A stretch of DNA of 64,000 bases from Nereocystis luetkeana. Lineage: Eukaryota; Sar; Phaeophyceae; Laminariales; Laminariaceae. This document shows, one piece after another, positions 45,701 to 58,003 of this stretch. Under the pieces are notes generated by a model that saw only the letters and a list, made by a program, of their open reading frames with translations, ran no database searches and was not told the DNA's origin. Every line of letters starts with the position of its first letter. Position 1 is the first letter of the stretch. The DNA lies in contig JARUPZ010000009.1 in assembly GCA_031213475.1 (NCBI GenBank), forward strand, positions 9,457,601 to 9,521,600, read 5' to 3'. The position numbers and the translations under genes are program-made.

Positions 45701-46190
45701 GCCGCCGAGCTTAGTACTATGATACTATTGTAGGCACACGCCGAGAAACAGGTGAAACTGCAACTGCCCTCCCCCCGACAAACTCGACAGATCCACGTAC
45801 CGAATGTGATGCTTCCAGTCGAACTCCGGATTATCCTTGTGGTCGTGTCCGATCGCTGGGGCCTGGTGAAATAATCTGGAGTAGAACAAAAGGAAGAGAT
45901 ACCGAGGCATGCATGCCCGAATAAAGGGCTGTCGTCGAACTCGCCGGTCCCCCATTGGTCCGTTATCCGGCGCCTCTGGACGAGCCCCGTGGCAAGGAGG
46001 ATGCCCAACACACCTTGGAGATGCTTCCTCTCGAAACCCCTCACCCTGCTCCCCCCCGCATTCGTAATCCAAGGCACATCCGATTTTCTGCACCTCAACC
46101 CCTTCTCCCTCTGTCGCTTCTCCTGATGTTCGGAAGGGTTCACTTCCTTCGTGCAGAAGCAGACGTATCTGTTGGTCTGGAACATTCATA
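42705..46190 (-). pseudogene. piggyBac-type transposase, broken
   Basis: Minus-strand pieces in piggyBac order: an N-terminal part (46190-45770) with DVPWITNAGG, RRRITDQWGTGEF and CMPRYLFLLFYSRLF, split over two frames; the first catalytic Asp in WVSFDEQMVKSTAKAVFYL (about 44900); YCLVQSIDGGFRGDK and the second Asp in VTVAMDNSFTSAHL (about 44350); GKLSVVKRVDSKMVYLYCT (about 44140); the third motif VNVSDQRRGRHAHKHRPRT and FAQATSKAYFLFVKWVE (43376-43240); and a Cys-rich C-terminus (CNGGKCKQR, CWCNICTRD, CKTC). The third catalytic Asp reads Asn (codon 43365-43367). Frameshifts between pieces may be introns or decay. It would cut and paste DNA at TTAA when intact. Confidence 0.75.
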
Positions 46191-47445
46191 CGGCCGTGGA
46201 CAAGGGGTTCGGATCGGAAAGATAAAACAAGCTGTGATCTTCCTCATAAATTAATGACACCAGCGACGACGAAGAGGTGTTTGGTCCTTCAATGTTAAAA
46301 CAAAGTATAATAGCAATGAGGCAAGATAGCAACAAGACGAGTCGGGAATGAGCAGGTCTAAAGTCCCACTGCTGCGCCGCCATCGCTCGCTATGACCTCG
46401 ACGCAGACTGTGAAAAAACATATAGTCGAGATAAAGCAAGGTCGTCCGTTTTTGTGAACCCAGGTTGGTCCTTGAAACCATTACGCTCTTTCGCTGAAAG
46501 ACCCCAAATGACCGACACGTAGCGCTCTCGCCTCCTCCATAATTATATCCTCACAAGCTATAGGGAAGCACTGCTCCCAGAACATGAAGGTGAAGGAATT
46601 GTCGTTGGAGTTGACGACATTTCGCAAAAAAGAAAGACCCCGTCTGTCCAGCTTCGGAAAAACTTATTTTGCGCTTGAAGAGAGGCTAAAGCGATCGCGG
46701 CCGGCCTGGTTCTTTTTTTGTGCAGGTCAGAGTCTTCATCGCACGGTAATCCCTCACCCACACAGCTCCGTCGAGCTTCCTCTCCACTATCCTCCACGAG
46801 TACGTCCGGCAATTCGTCTGCGTGGAGGAGCGGCGCAAAGGTGCACGATGGACGACGCATGCTTCAGAAGAATAGATCAAAAACGGGGAGGCGCATACAC
46901 TGCTGGTCGTGCCGAAGTAAATTGTTTGTGAAACGGCTTTTCCAGGTACCACAACAGCTGTACCTGGTACCTGATTGCTCGAAAATATATGCAGGTATAC
47001 TACATCCTCATCGCCGGAGTGGTTTATCCCGACAGCTACAGCACTAAGTATTGCAGGCGGATAAATGTAGGAGTAACCTTTACCGGGTATCTATCATGCA
47101 ACTACGACACAGCATGCTATTATTCGGGGGTAGTCAGGGCAAATATAATTGTGCATCCACGACTCTGGACTGGGATCCGATCTTCCGATAGACTCCGATT
47201 ATATTTCCAGCCAGGTGGCGAGGTTAAAAAAAAAAAAAAAAAAATCCCGTCATTTAGTAACGTACGTACACTACAAGTGGGTACTCGTATATAAAATATC
47301 TGGTATATATCATTATCATCGAAGCGGCTTTAGATATGGGGACGAGTACCCGTATGTGTACATATATCAACATGAGTGTATACATGTACGATCTGGTACA
47401 CATGACGGGGGATAAAAGTAAATAATGTTAGACCAAGCATTGTTC
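46191..47445. other. No complete gene; possible piggyBac N-terminal remnants
   Basis: Minus-strand fragments include an acidic DELPDVLVEDSGEEARRS (about 46800) and NSFTFMFWEQCFP in another frame (about 46590), which could belong to the start of the piggyBac gene. An A run of about 18 lies at 47226. TACCTGGTA is at 46961. Confidence 0.3.
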
Positions 47446-47556
47446 CAACGGGGGACAATGGTAAATAGGACCTGCGGTAAAACCAAAAACCTACCTGGTA
47501 TACGTTTCCCTGTCTTACTAACACTATTTGGTCCTATTTACTAGGCCCTCCGCAAT
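47446..47556. mobile_element. TA-flanked MITE (TTACGGGGG family), copy 3, diverged
   Basis: ACGGGGGACAATGG-AAATAGGACC on the left and GGTCCTATTTACTAGG-CCTCCGCAA on the right match copy 1 in inverted arrangement. The interior carries a TACCTGGTA (47492-47500) where copy 1 has TATA. A half-copy end (TATGGTCCCCCGTAA) lies near 47612. Confidence 0.65.
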
Positions 47557-47769
47557 AGTAAACGGGACGTAAATCTATAGGATTTTATGTGTACCGTACG
47601 TTATGTTTTCTATGGTCCCCCGTAATGTACACTGCTGTACTCGTACGGAGTTTTAGTGGGAGGGGAATAATCAGTATGCCCGTACATACCCTGGTACAGT
47701 TTTGACTCCTTGCCATCAATCACGTGCTGTATCTACAGTAGTAGATACTTGAACTCTTTACAGCAGTAC

Positions 47770-48813
47770 TCGTGCTAGAATATCGCAGTACTACGGCAGT
47801 ACTACGCCAAATACAGAAGCATCATACGCCTCCATTTGAAGGTACTGAACCGCACCTGAGGTTCGGAACCGGCCTTCAGATGCCACGCAGTTTCGGAAGC
47901 ACGCCGGAAGCCTTCATCGTCGAAGTTCTCTACATTCGCAAAATGAGACGCTTTGACCCTCGAAGACCTCGCTTCAGACCTCTTACTAGCAACTCCTCCG
48001 TGCCGCCTCCCAACTCGTCATCAGGCCCGAAGTCGCCTTCTATCGTCGGTTCAGGCTCCCGCCGCGAGGGTGCTGTCCGTGTTGTCGCCGAGGGTCCTTC
48101 GTGTCCCGTCGCATTTGCCTGCCCCCGGGACGGTGCTTTTCGACAGGCACACGGAACCCTCTAGCTTTCCTCTCAGAAGAACGACTCGGCACAAATTCAA
48201 GTAGATCAGGTGGTTCATGGTAGTAGCAGGGTCAATGCTGGCCGAACCGAGCTGCTCTTGCTGCTCGTGATGTTGATGCTGAACAGCCGCAGGGAGGGGA
48301 TCCTCCGTTACCCGGAAGTTCGCGCTGCTGCTGCTGCTGCTGCTGCTGCGGTTGTTGTTGTTGGTGCTGCTTCTGCGGTTGATGTTGCTGCTGCTCTTGC
48401 TGACTCTGCTGCTGCTCCTGCTGCTGTTGCTCCTGCACGGTGAAGGACGATGCTGCCTGCTGCTGTTGTTCCCGCCTCTGCGTCGCCTCAATCTGTGCTT
48501 GCCGCTGCTGCTGCTGCCGCTCCTGCAGTTGTTTCTGTCTGCCGCGTAGACGCGCTCCATTGGTGTGATCAGCAGCTTTCGTGTATATCCACTGACCAGC
48601 CAAGTCTTCAGCATCGCTCGCATCGCTCTGATCGCCATCGAACCAGTTGCCGTCACGAAACAGATCCATGTCGGCCTCGTCGTCACCCTCATCGTCTCTG
48701 GTATCGCCCGAAATAACGGGGTTCGAGCTCAGTCGTGGCAAAGCCATACCGGAGGGGACTAACCCGCGCAGAAACAGGGGTGCACGAGCTGTGAGGTGTC
48801 CCAGGCAGGCCAC
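47770..48813 (-). other. Acidic and Gln-rich coding-like sequence with CTG/CAG tract
   Basis: The minus-strand frame 48813-48232 reads an acidic stretch (DDEGDDEADMDLF, GDQSDASDAEDLAGQW) followed by long Gln runs encoded by a CAG tract (about 48325-48530), and a neighbouring frame continues below. Acidic N-termini occur in piggyBac-like proteins, so this may be an upstream exon of the 42.7-46.2 kb gene; that is inference. An unrelated host gene fragment is equally possible. Confidence 0.3.
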
Positions 48814-48899
48814 CTCATCGCCTGTTATGAGACCGGCCAGCCACGCAGCGAGCGAGAATAGCAGCGTGGACGATGGCGACAGGATCGAAAACTTCTATC

Positions 48900-50957
48900 T
48901 TGATAGGGTGGTGTCCATCTAGACCACTAGGGACCAGAGTGGGCTCAGCAGCGTGTGTGGAGCAGGGGGATATATATGGAGGAGTAGCAGGCAGCCACAA
49001 CTCTGACTCCAAAAGCATGTACAACTGCTGTGTAGCAATGAGGGATGTTTCTTTTATCCTCCCGGGGGCCAATAGCCTGGGCTACTCGCCCATGGCTATT
49101 GCTCTTATCGACGTTTTGTTTTTATAAAATGATGAAATACGTCAGCGGTGAGTTCGACTGATTACATAGTTGATACTCAACTTTGCAAGCTGCGTAATAT
49201 GTCTCGTCTATATCCCGTTTTAGTTTGCAGAATTCTCCGTTAAAAATTGTCCACGGTAAAGAGACAGAATACAACAGCTACCTCGTTGCAGACGAGACTG
49301 CTGCTATTAATCCCGCGGGATATGGGGTACCGACCGACCGCTGGAAGGGCCCCTCTCGCCTCGCGCGTGTGTATTACTTCACATGAAACAGCGTTTCTAC
49401 TCGACGATGTCCAACACTCAGTGTCCGTGCTGATTCTTCGCCCTCGAGAGATGCGTACACAAAGTGAAGGCTCTATGGTCACAAACTACTGCACATAGAT
49501 AGCAAATAGCAATGTAGTATCCGCGAGCCGATTAGGCAAAACAGTCAATGCCATGCTGGCGTCCTGAGTACGACAAGTGCAAGGAGCAAACGCCAGCAAC
49601 CTAATCATCCAGGACTACGTACGGTGAAGGTTTTGGGGTTGGAAACATATTCCAGAGTTGTTACGATTTTTCAATATATATCAAGCTTTCTATAAATATA
49701 TACCAGGTATATCGTATCGCACGTGGTTTTGATCTCCCTCGCCTGCCTGTAATTATCTCCCCAATGCTCAACTGCCGTAACTACAGACTTATGCCCGCGA
49801 TATTCAAGCGCCGCCACCGGTTCTAATCCGTGCTCTTCCGGATGACACGAACAACAAGAACGTACGACTTACAACTCTAATTGAGATTTCGCGAAACCAT
49901 CTCTATGTCAGTCCCCGCGCTTCGTGGAAAGGTCGAGCGGTGCAACACCCAGCTTACGAGTTGCTCCCTTACTGACATTCCCGTGTATTTTATGGAGACA
50001 CTACTGTTTGGAACGTTTGTACCTATCAAATATATTTGGAGACATTATGCATGAGTTACCTATGTAGCGACTATAGTTTATGGTACCAACTGTCTCGAAA
50101 TGAATTAAGGTTCGATATCAAACACTCCTGTGTAATAACCTCACATGCATTAAGTCGTTGGATTCTAGATGCCCTCTCTTATGTAGGGCGGGGGTGTCCG
50201 ATAGTGATTTTCGACACCTTACATCGGTTTGCGCAACTTCAACTCTCTCGACAGGGGGAGGGGCAGGGTACCTGACACCGTCCCCTCACTCTACGCCTGA
50301 AAAATACCTATGTATCACTGACATCGGGAGACGGTAAAAAGTTTGCCCTCCCCTGCTTGATACAAGGGAAACCAGCAGCCTAGCAAGAGCCGTTCTCCCC
50401 TCCGTTTGAAGCAAGCGAAACGAGGGGGCGGTGGAGAGTCCCCCTCGTCCTTGCTGCCTTCCAGAATGCTTTGTACTGTGATACCTCGTACCACTTTGCA
50501 GCGGCAACTACTTGTAGGCCTCAGCTACGTAATTGCGTCGACTGCAGCAGCAGGGAGTGGCGCTAAAGAGCTCCAATCTCGTTGTGAGGCAGACCAGGAG
50601 GCCCCGATGAGCCCTGGTTCATCAGGCTTGGCTATGTATGCACTGCCCGCAGAAAGGTCGAGAGTAAGGAAGATTTCGCGTGGAGAAAACGTTGATAGGA
50701 AAACGATTTTTTGGACAACTAGGCTCTCGACTACTATGAATTAAAACACCTGTCAGTAAGATGGATACCCGTTTTACCACATGCCGACGCAGCGCCCATC
50801 CAAGCACCCGACCAGATCACTGGTAGTAACTCGAACGTTATGTTGTGAGATTTACCAGGTGCAGTAGTTAGTGGAAAACCGGCTACCAGGTATGTTCGAG
50901 GACGAGGCGTGCGCTTTGTCAGTGTTACCACACGATTCCAGAATACATATTATTTGA
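48900..50957. other. No gene recognised
   Basis: Only short overlapping frames are present. TACCAGGTA sites lie at 49701 and 50884. Confidence 0.4.
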
Positions 50958-50997
50958 CCAGTTTGTCCCCAAAACTAGACAGCAGCCCTTAAAAGGG
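50958..50997. mobile_element. Half copy of the TTAA-flanked MITE
   Basis: CAGTTTGTCCCCAAAAC, then GCAGCCCTTAAAAGGG followed by TTAA (50998-51001), matches the right half of the element at 18980-19068. The left half is missing or too diverged to see. Confidence 0.5.
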
Positions 50998-51316
50998 TTA
51001 ACGCTGAGGCTAAATAGAAAGGGCGTCATGCCCACCGTCTACCCCAGAGGGCGTCGTAATTGAACACGACAACCTGTGTGGTTAACCTGTTCAGACTGCA
51101 CCTGTCTGCACCTGCCGTTGGTAGTAGGCTTTCCATCCCACAGTTTGACACGGTCGGTCATGCATTATCTGGAAGGCACACACCCTTTCGCACCCCTCCC
51201 CCCTAGTCGGGAGAATGGAAGCTCATCAACTCGACGTCAGGCGTCGCATAATATCTAGCACTGAACCGTTGGGCCAGCTCTGCTTGTACCGATGGGTATT
51301 CATATTGCGGAAGTAA

Positions 51317-51347
<31 letters not shown>

Positions 51348-51845
51348 CCTCCTGTCTTGGGGCATCTATTTTTCGCAGTGGTCGTTCCAGAAAAGAATAC
51401 GGCAAGCACAAGTCCATACGGGGTGTATGGACAGATGTGCGTGCTGCAGCTTGACCTTCAGGTATAAAACAACGGTCTACCTGACACAGAGAAATTCTAC
51501 CGTGTGTTTGGCGCGCCCGGGCGGGGGGGGGGGGGCGTTCACTCTGCGGACAGTGCTATTTCTGGTTACGAAGCAGATAGGAAAGACGGATCAGCTATAT
51601 ACAGCAATCCCCATTCCCCCCCCGCTGTTACCAAGTGGTTTGTCCTCCTAAACACGCCGGCGAGACTCAACCGAAACGGTGGTAAACCAAGGTGAAAACG
51701 CTACGACATTATCACCTGGGGCGATACTGCCACAGCAGTGATAAAGCAGTATAACGGGGGACAAGATGAAATACGACCAAGATAAATGTATTGGTTTTCG
51801 TGCGTACGGTAGGCCCTACCTGGTACCAAATATGGTCGTCCGGAA
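50998..51845. other. No gene recognised; TA and G runs
   Basis: A TA run lies at about 51317-51341 and a G run near 51521. A diverged relative of the TTACGGGGG MITE may start at 51754 (TAACGGGGGACAAGATG). TACCTGGTA is at 51817. Confidence 0.35.
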
Positions 51846-54800
51846 TAGTGAGTGTGTTCTTCACATTAAACCGTTATTTCTACCCGTCGTCATCCAGCCC
51901 AACCATTGTCCGTGCCGATTCTTCAATCCTAGAAGAGATACAACTTATGTGGTCACAACGCTACGCCACTGAGATACCACGTTGCCACGTATGCAGTAAG
52001 CACTGCAGTAGGCAATGCAATGTCATGTCATCATACTAGATACGACAGGTACGACATAAAGATCCTATGAAATAGAGAAACGAAAGGGAACAATCAAAGA
52101 AGTCAAATCGAAAGAGAACAAAATGAAAAAAATGAAAAAAAAAACTAAAAAAACAATCTGTCGTGCCCCCCCCCCGCAGGCGAGGTGGCCAACCCTTGAA
52201 AAAGAACGAGCTGGGAAAAAAAAAGAAATGGAAAAGAAACAAACCGCTGCTTGTAAACAGACTAATAAGACAAAGAGCCAAGGACGAAATACCAAAGGGA
52301 AAATAACTGGCAGACTAAAGCCCAAAGCACCCTCTAGGTGGCGGCAACAGTTTGTGGTACGAGTACCATAGCCTGGTTCTCCATGCTAATCCGCCTGGTA
52401 CCTTGCTGACCAGACAGCCGTCTCCGCCCGCCCTGCATTCGTCAACTATTTCCAGCCCCTTGGCGTCAGACAATACGAAACGAGCAGAGCATGTTCGTCG
52501 TCCAACCACGCCACAACTCCTTCAATACGGCATATAAAAAAAAGCAGCTAAAAAAAGATATAAAATGGGAATCACGGGGAATCAGCGCAAGAGAGAAAAA
52601 ACAAAACAAACCAAAAGGGATGACAATGGAAGACCACGTTCGAACCAGCTGCACCAGTTGGTGGGACTAGTAGTATGGTCATGTTCTACTCCCTAGTCGG
52701 CCTGTTGCCTTACTACCCTGTCTGCCATCTCTTTCCTACTTTCGAATACCACAGTTTCCCTGCTACTCCTCTCTGCATTCCCTTGGTAGGGTTTTCTGTC
52801 ACTTATCCTGCTGCCCCCTCCCCCCGCATACCCTTGGACACCATCCTCGGCGGATGCGCGGCGCTGTCTACGCATCTCTGCCTCAGCCTCGTGCCATTTC
52901 ACCATGAACCGTTCGGCGGCTACAAGGATCCCCCGTTACCACTTCCCCGCCTTTTTGGCTGCAGTGAACCTCGATGCGGTCTTAACTCCAAACACCAAGG
53001 GGGCAAGTTCCGTTGACCCTTCGGTGGCTCAGAACTCCCTGAGGTCTTCGACTATGCATCTATGCCAAGTCTTCCACCGTCCGTCTGGTCTCGGGTTCTC
53101 CAATTCAGCTATCGTCCCGAACATTTCCAGACTGGGTAATCGCTCCTTGCTTTGCCGTGCCACGCCCCCCGCAACGAAGAGCCGCCGTTTACGAATCGTC
53201 GTTTCGATGCACTCGCAACCTGTCATCTCGAGTGCCTTCGCGTACGAGAGGGTGGCATGCTCAGTACCAAGTCGGCGCTGGAAGCCAATGGCTCGCAACA
53301 GGACTTGGTCGTGAGCCGTTCGAAGCTTGGCAACGTGTTCCGCTCTGAGGGTCCACGTCACACACTCGTACAGCAGGGCCTCAATCACCTCGGCCTTCAG
53401 CATTCGGACTTTCAGGCTAAGCGGGGCGGTCCGGGTCGAACCGTTTGAGGCATGCTTGCATGAGGCGGATCAGTCGGTCGATATCAAGCGAGAGGTTAGC
53501 GGTTTCGTGGACAATGTCGCCCAGGTATAAGAACTGGGTCGTCTGCTTATATCTCTAGCCTGCCGCTTCGATGGCTATCGGTGGTGCGAGGGTTGTCTGG
53601 TCTGGTGTTTGTATGAGCATTGTCTCTGTCTTCTTTTCCGACACCGTGAGGCCTGCTGCTTCGAGGACAGCCACGATGACTGTCATCATTTTCGCGATCC
53701 CTTCAGCCGACTTCGAAACAATTCCTGCATCATCGTCGTACAGCACGCCCCATACAGCCCTTCGCAGGCACGCCAATGACTCCTGCTTCTATGTTCGAAC
53801 TGCTCCAGCATCACTGAGTTGGACCAAATCCCTTACGATGGCTTCGTCTTGGCTGAAGCGTACCAGTAAGACGTGTAGCGCAGCAGCGAATAATACGTTG
53901 AACAGTAACGGTGATAGTACACAGCCTTGCCGTAGCCCCTGCGTGACAGCAAACCATTCCGAGTGCCCGCCGTCACCAGTACGCACACGATCCCGCATGA
54001 CATCGTGGAAATTACGGATAATTCTCAGCATCTTGGTTGGGACGCCAAAGCGTGTGAGTACCTTTCATTACAGCTCTCGGTCGACAGAGTCGTACGCTTT
54101 CCGCAGATCGATGAAGCAACACGTACAAGGGGATATTCCTCTGTCGTCTGAGCTCTTGCAGACGGCGCGCGACGAACAACATATCAGTCGTTCGTCGTGC
54201 GGGGCGGAAGCCGCACTGTTCCTCAGGGAGTAGTTCCTCGGTCTTGCAGTAGTAGTTGTTGAGGCGAAACGCGACGATTTTCAACAAACCATTTCCTGCG
54301 TGGCCTACAAGCGAAGTCTCTCTGTAGTTTTTGCAGTCAGTTGTTTCCTTCTTTTTGTGAAGGACCTTGATGATCGTATCTTTCCAATGCTGGGGGACTT
54401 CTCCTGTTAACTTAAAATCGACAAGGATGCTGTGAAAGCATTGAGCGAATGCGGGGTGGTCGGTTTTCAGGAGCGCGGCCGGGAGACCATCTGGCCCGAC
54501 AGCTTTCCAATTTGACATCCTCTCAAGTGCTTCCATCATCTCGTCCATGGACGGTTCATCTTCAATTTCAGTTCAGGCGGTCGCGGTGCCAAGAGGTCGA
54601 TGGTCGTGGGATCGAGTTTCAGCGACTTCGTGTTCAAGAGCTTGTGGCAACACCCCGGCCATCGTTCACGAATTCGGACCTTATCCCGAAAGCGCGTGCC
54701 ATCCTCGTCCCTAATGAACTGTTCGCTCCTCGCTAGTCCCTTCCAATCCTACCCTACTCTTAAGGTGCTTGTAAAAGCCTCTTTGGTCGTTGTTCGCGAG

Positions 54801-55676
54801 GAGTCGTTCGGTTTCGGCAAGGTACGCTTCGAAGTACGCATGCAGGTCTGCGGCGATCACCTTCTGCAGCTTCACAAACGGAGATCTCAGTGTCTTCCAC
54901 GCGGTTCAATCCCGGGGGTGGTCCCGCAAGAATTGTCGTGCATCCTCCCTCGCTGTACACGCTCGTATGAATGCGGCCAAGCGTTCGGCAGACTCACACC
55001 ATCCATGTCTGCAGTGGCGACGTGCAGGGGGTGGTACCTCGTTTCCGACCGCATCAATAATAGCCGTAGTGGGAAACTCAACCATACCAGACGTTTTACG
55101 GGGCTGGATAGGCTGGTCGAGAGTGCAAATGGCCCTGGCGACTACTCGTTCACGACAGTTTCAATCGGACATAAAAAGCTGCCTGTCGAACTCTCGGCGT
55201 TTTGTCGGTCTACGCATTTGTCTGCTGGGCGCAAAGTGACCACCGAGTCGGACTTTGATATACAAGATGTCGTGGTCTGAGTCTGCCTTAGCTGGGGCAG
55301 GAGGCTGTGGGACTACTTTAGCCTCTTCTACTCTAGGTCGATGGACTTGACGGGTTAAGATGTATTCGGTCCGCTTACGGTCATTCGGGCTGGTGCCGTT
55401 GTGTGTATGCGATATCGGGCTGGTGCCGAAAAACGTGTTGGTGAGAGCGAACTTGCAATTAATTGATGGCGAACGACAGGATCCGTCTGCCATTCTCGTA
55501 ACATCCCCTGTAAGAACGTACGGTAGGAACATAATCACTGCAGCGAGACTAAGATCAGTAAGGGGTGTTTGGTCGTGTTCGGTCGTACGTACGAACCAAA
55601 ACTTCGTTCCAATATCATACGCTATACGCTTGAATTGAACGTGGTGTTGCTGGAGAGCGAATATTTTGAACATCAA
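51846..55676 (-). pseudogene. LINE copy D: APE-type endonuclease and reverse transcriptase, most complete copy
   Basis: Minus strand, in order: part of an endonuclease domain (LTNTFFGTSPISHTHNG, RKRTEYILTRQVHRPRV, ADSDHDILYIKV; 55500-55200); a linker; RT with AVGPDGLPAALLK, EVPQHWKDTIIKVLHKK, CGFRPARRTTDML (54548-54012), [20 protein letters not shown] (54031-53789) and YDDDAGIVSKSAEG (about 53735); then the post-RT domain (MLKAEVIEALLYECVTW through KTWHRCIVEDLREF, 53403-53029); and the T-rich 3' UTR to AATGTGAAGAACACAC near 51846. The usual YADD reads YDDD. A frameshift near 54035 and a TAG at about 53787 break it. The endonuclease start is missing. The layout resembles RTE-like elements. Confidence 0.85.
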
Positions 55677-57090
55677 AGTGGAAAACTTGAAAAGCGTGTG
55701 CCAACCGCGTGCCTAGAAATATTGTCGCGTGCTACGTTGCCGGCGTTGAAGTGCCCGTCCACTCCTGCAGCACATATTTTTTTCCCAATGATAGTGCAGA
55801 GTTCCCACTGGGGATCACCCTGTTGTTTGCCCCTCGAAGTTTATCAAGCTTCGCCTGTTGTATGTCAGCTGCATGCTTCGAGGGGGGCACCACTGTTTGA
55901 TGGAAACGTGAGAATATTCAAGGCAGATGATGGTTGTCTGCTGAGGAACCGCTACCGTTCGCAATATTCACCACTTGATCCCTATTCTATATATATTTCA
56001 AAGTGTCATTGAAAATTGGTAGAGCTAGGCCGTGGGACTGCTCGTTGGCTTGACCATGTCAGTATCGCAGTCGCGGTTTGGGAACAAACTGCTGTATGTA
56101 GTTCAAGGGGCTTGTCCCCAAAAACGAACGAGACTGCGGTCCTAAAAGATTTGGTTAAGCGCGAACGTTTTCGTGCTTGAGGTCGTTACTGAGTGGGGTA
56201 TATGTGAAGCTCTGTGAAAATGAGAAGCCACACTCGGCAAGATGGGGGATCGCCCCTGCTGTCGTTGATCGCGTACATTGACAAATTTCAGGTCCGTGCG
56301 CATGTACCGTGTCGGCATATATATTTCTCCTCTCCCCTTTGAAAGCGTTCAGGATTGAGCACACCAAGCGCTGTGGGATATCATGGCGCGACGTCCAAAC
56401 TTAGTTGAAGCTATGGCTGCTCTCGGTGCCGCACGTGTCGTCGCTCTATCCTCCGGTGAGTCAACGTGTATGCTTCCAGTAGTTTTGCGTTACGTGAATG
56501 CATCCTATCCAGAACCCCCTCACGCCGTGTTTCTCACCTTCTGGGTTGTTTTTATATTACTCCTGTAGTGTGGTTACGGGTGATAGTGTAGGCGGAGAGA
56601 GATTATAAGAAGTTAAAGGCACCCGTCTGCCTCTCCTGCGTTGCATTAAATACAGTGCTCGACATGTTTAGAACTTGGCAATAAAAAAATGGCCAATACC
56701 TGGTATATTTTTTCAGTCAGGAATTAACACACCGGCGTTTTTTTCCCCAGCATGGTATGCCGCTCTTAACCCTTAAGAATGACATTTATTTATTACCTAG
56801 GTGTAGACGCTGGCACCCGAAGCCGCCAACCTTACCTCAGCTTAAACAGGCTATTTTTTTCTGCAGCGTACAGTACAGTATAGACGTATGTTTACATAAT
56901 TATATATATCGATTTGTGATAGGGTGGTCTCGTCTTTGTTGACATACTACATCCGTCGGCACCACCACGTACGGGAGTTTCTTCGGTACGGCCAGTGAAC
57001 CGAAGCGGTTTGGCTCGAGGTAGAGTAATTAAATCGGTGGGAAAACATGCATAAATAAGTACTCGGTGAATATACTCTAGGTCAACCCCA
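55677..57090. other. No gene recognised
   Basis: A TTAA-MITE half copy (GTCCCCAAAA, GACTGCGGTCCTAAAAG) lies at 56107-56149. TACCTGGTA is at 56697. No gene is supported. Confidence 0.4.
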
Positions 57091-57094
57091 CTAC

Positions 57095-57990
57095 ACCTGG
57101 GCAATAGGTTCGAGGTTAATAGGCAATCGGTCGGATCCTATTCCAATAAGAGGCCTATCCAAGCTTGTAATAGGTGTCGATTGCCAGGCTTCGAAGTCTA
57201 TTTTGGCCCGCAATAATAGGTATCGATTGGCGCTTTCATAGACCTATTGTTTGACCAATAATAGTGTGTTGAAACCTATTCTTCAAAGCAAATATTGAAA
57301 CAAATAGGTGTCGATACGAATTTTCAGTATGGTACTATTAATAGTCGGGCAATAGGGTGTTGACAAATAATAGGAACGCCCACCGTTGTCGTGGGCAATA
57401 GTAGGTATTGGCGCTACCCCACTGATTATGACGATAGCTAGCTATCGGTAGGTAGTGGCGCCAGCCTATTGCTCAGGACGATAGGCATCGATAGGTATTG
57501 ATATTATACTACCAGTGATGTTTAGAACGACAGGCATTGGCAGGTAATGTAATTATCCTACTGCCCAGGACGATAGGCATCGATAGGTATTGACACTACT
57601 ATCCTGTTTGTTGGTTTAAACGATATACATCGATTGGCATTTATTTACCCTATTCTATTGCTCAGAACGGTAGACATCGATAGGTATTATGATTGACACT
57701 ATCCTAATACTTGGAACGATAGGCATCGATTAGTATTTACCCTCTCCTCCTATTGTTCATGTCGATAGGTCTCGGTAGGTATTGCCCCTATCCCATTGTT
57801 CGGGACGACAGGCGTCGATAGGTATTGACTTAACAACCATTGTTCAGGACGATATGCATCGATAGGTATTGATCCTTCCTTTCCTATTGTTCGGGAAAAT
57901 AGGTGACCCTATCCTATTGATCAGGACGGTACGTATCGATAGGTTTTGACGTTTTTCTATAGTTCAGGACGATAGGCACCAAAAATATAT
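57095..57990. repeat. CGATAGGCATCGATAGGTATTG satellite
   Basis: Degenerate units of roughly 45-60 bp contain GGACGATAGGCATCGATAGG, TATTGA and CTATCCTATTGTTC. The left part (57095-57400) is more diverged (AATAGGTATCGATTGG forms). Related sequence resumes at 60415-60600 after the CGGTGCGG element, so the array was interrupted by that insertion. Confidence 0.75.
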
Positions 57991-58003
57991 ATTCAGGATC
58001 TTC

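Noticed and set aside
48232-48813. Gln-rich frame as a transcription-factor gene
   Set aside because: Most of its length is a CAG tract; the acidic part alone is not diagnostic.
57095-57990. CRISPR-like or regulatory array of CGATAGG repeats
   Set aside because: Units are degenerate with irregular spacing, as in a decaying satellite.
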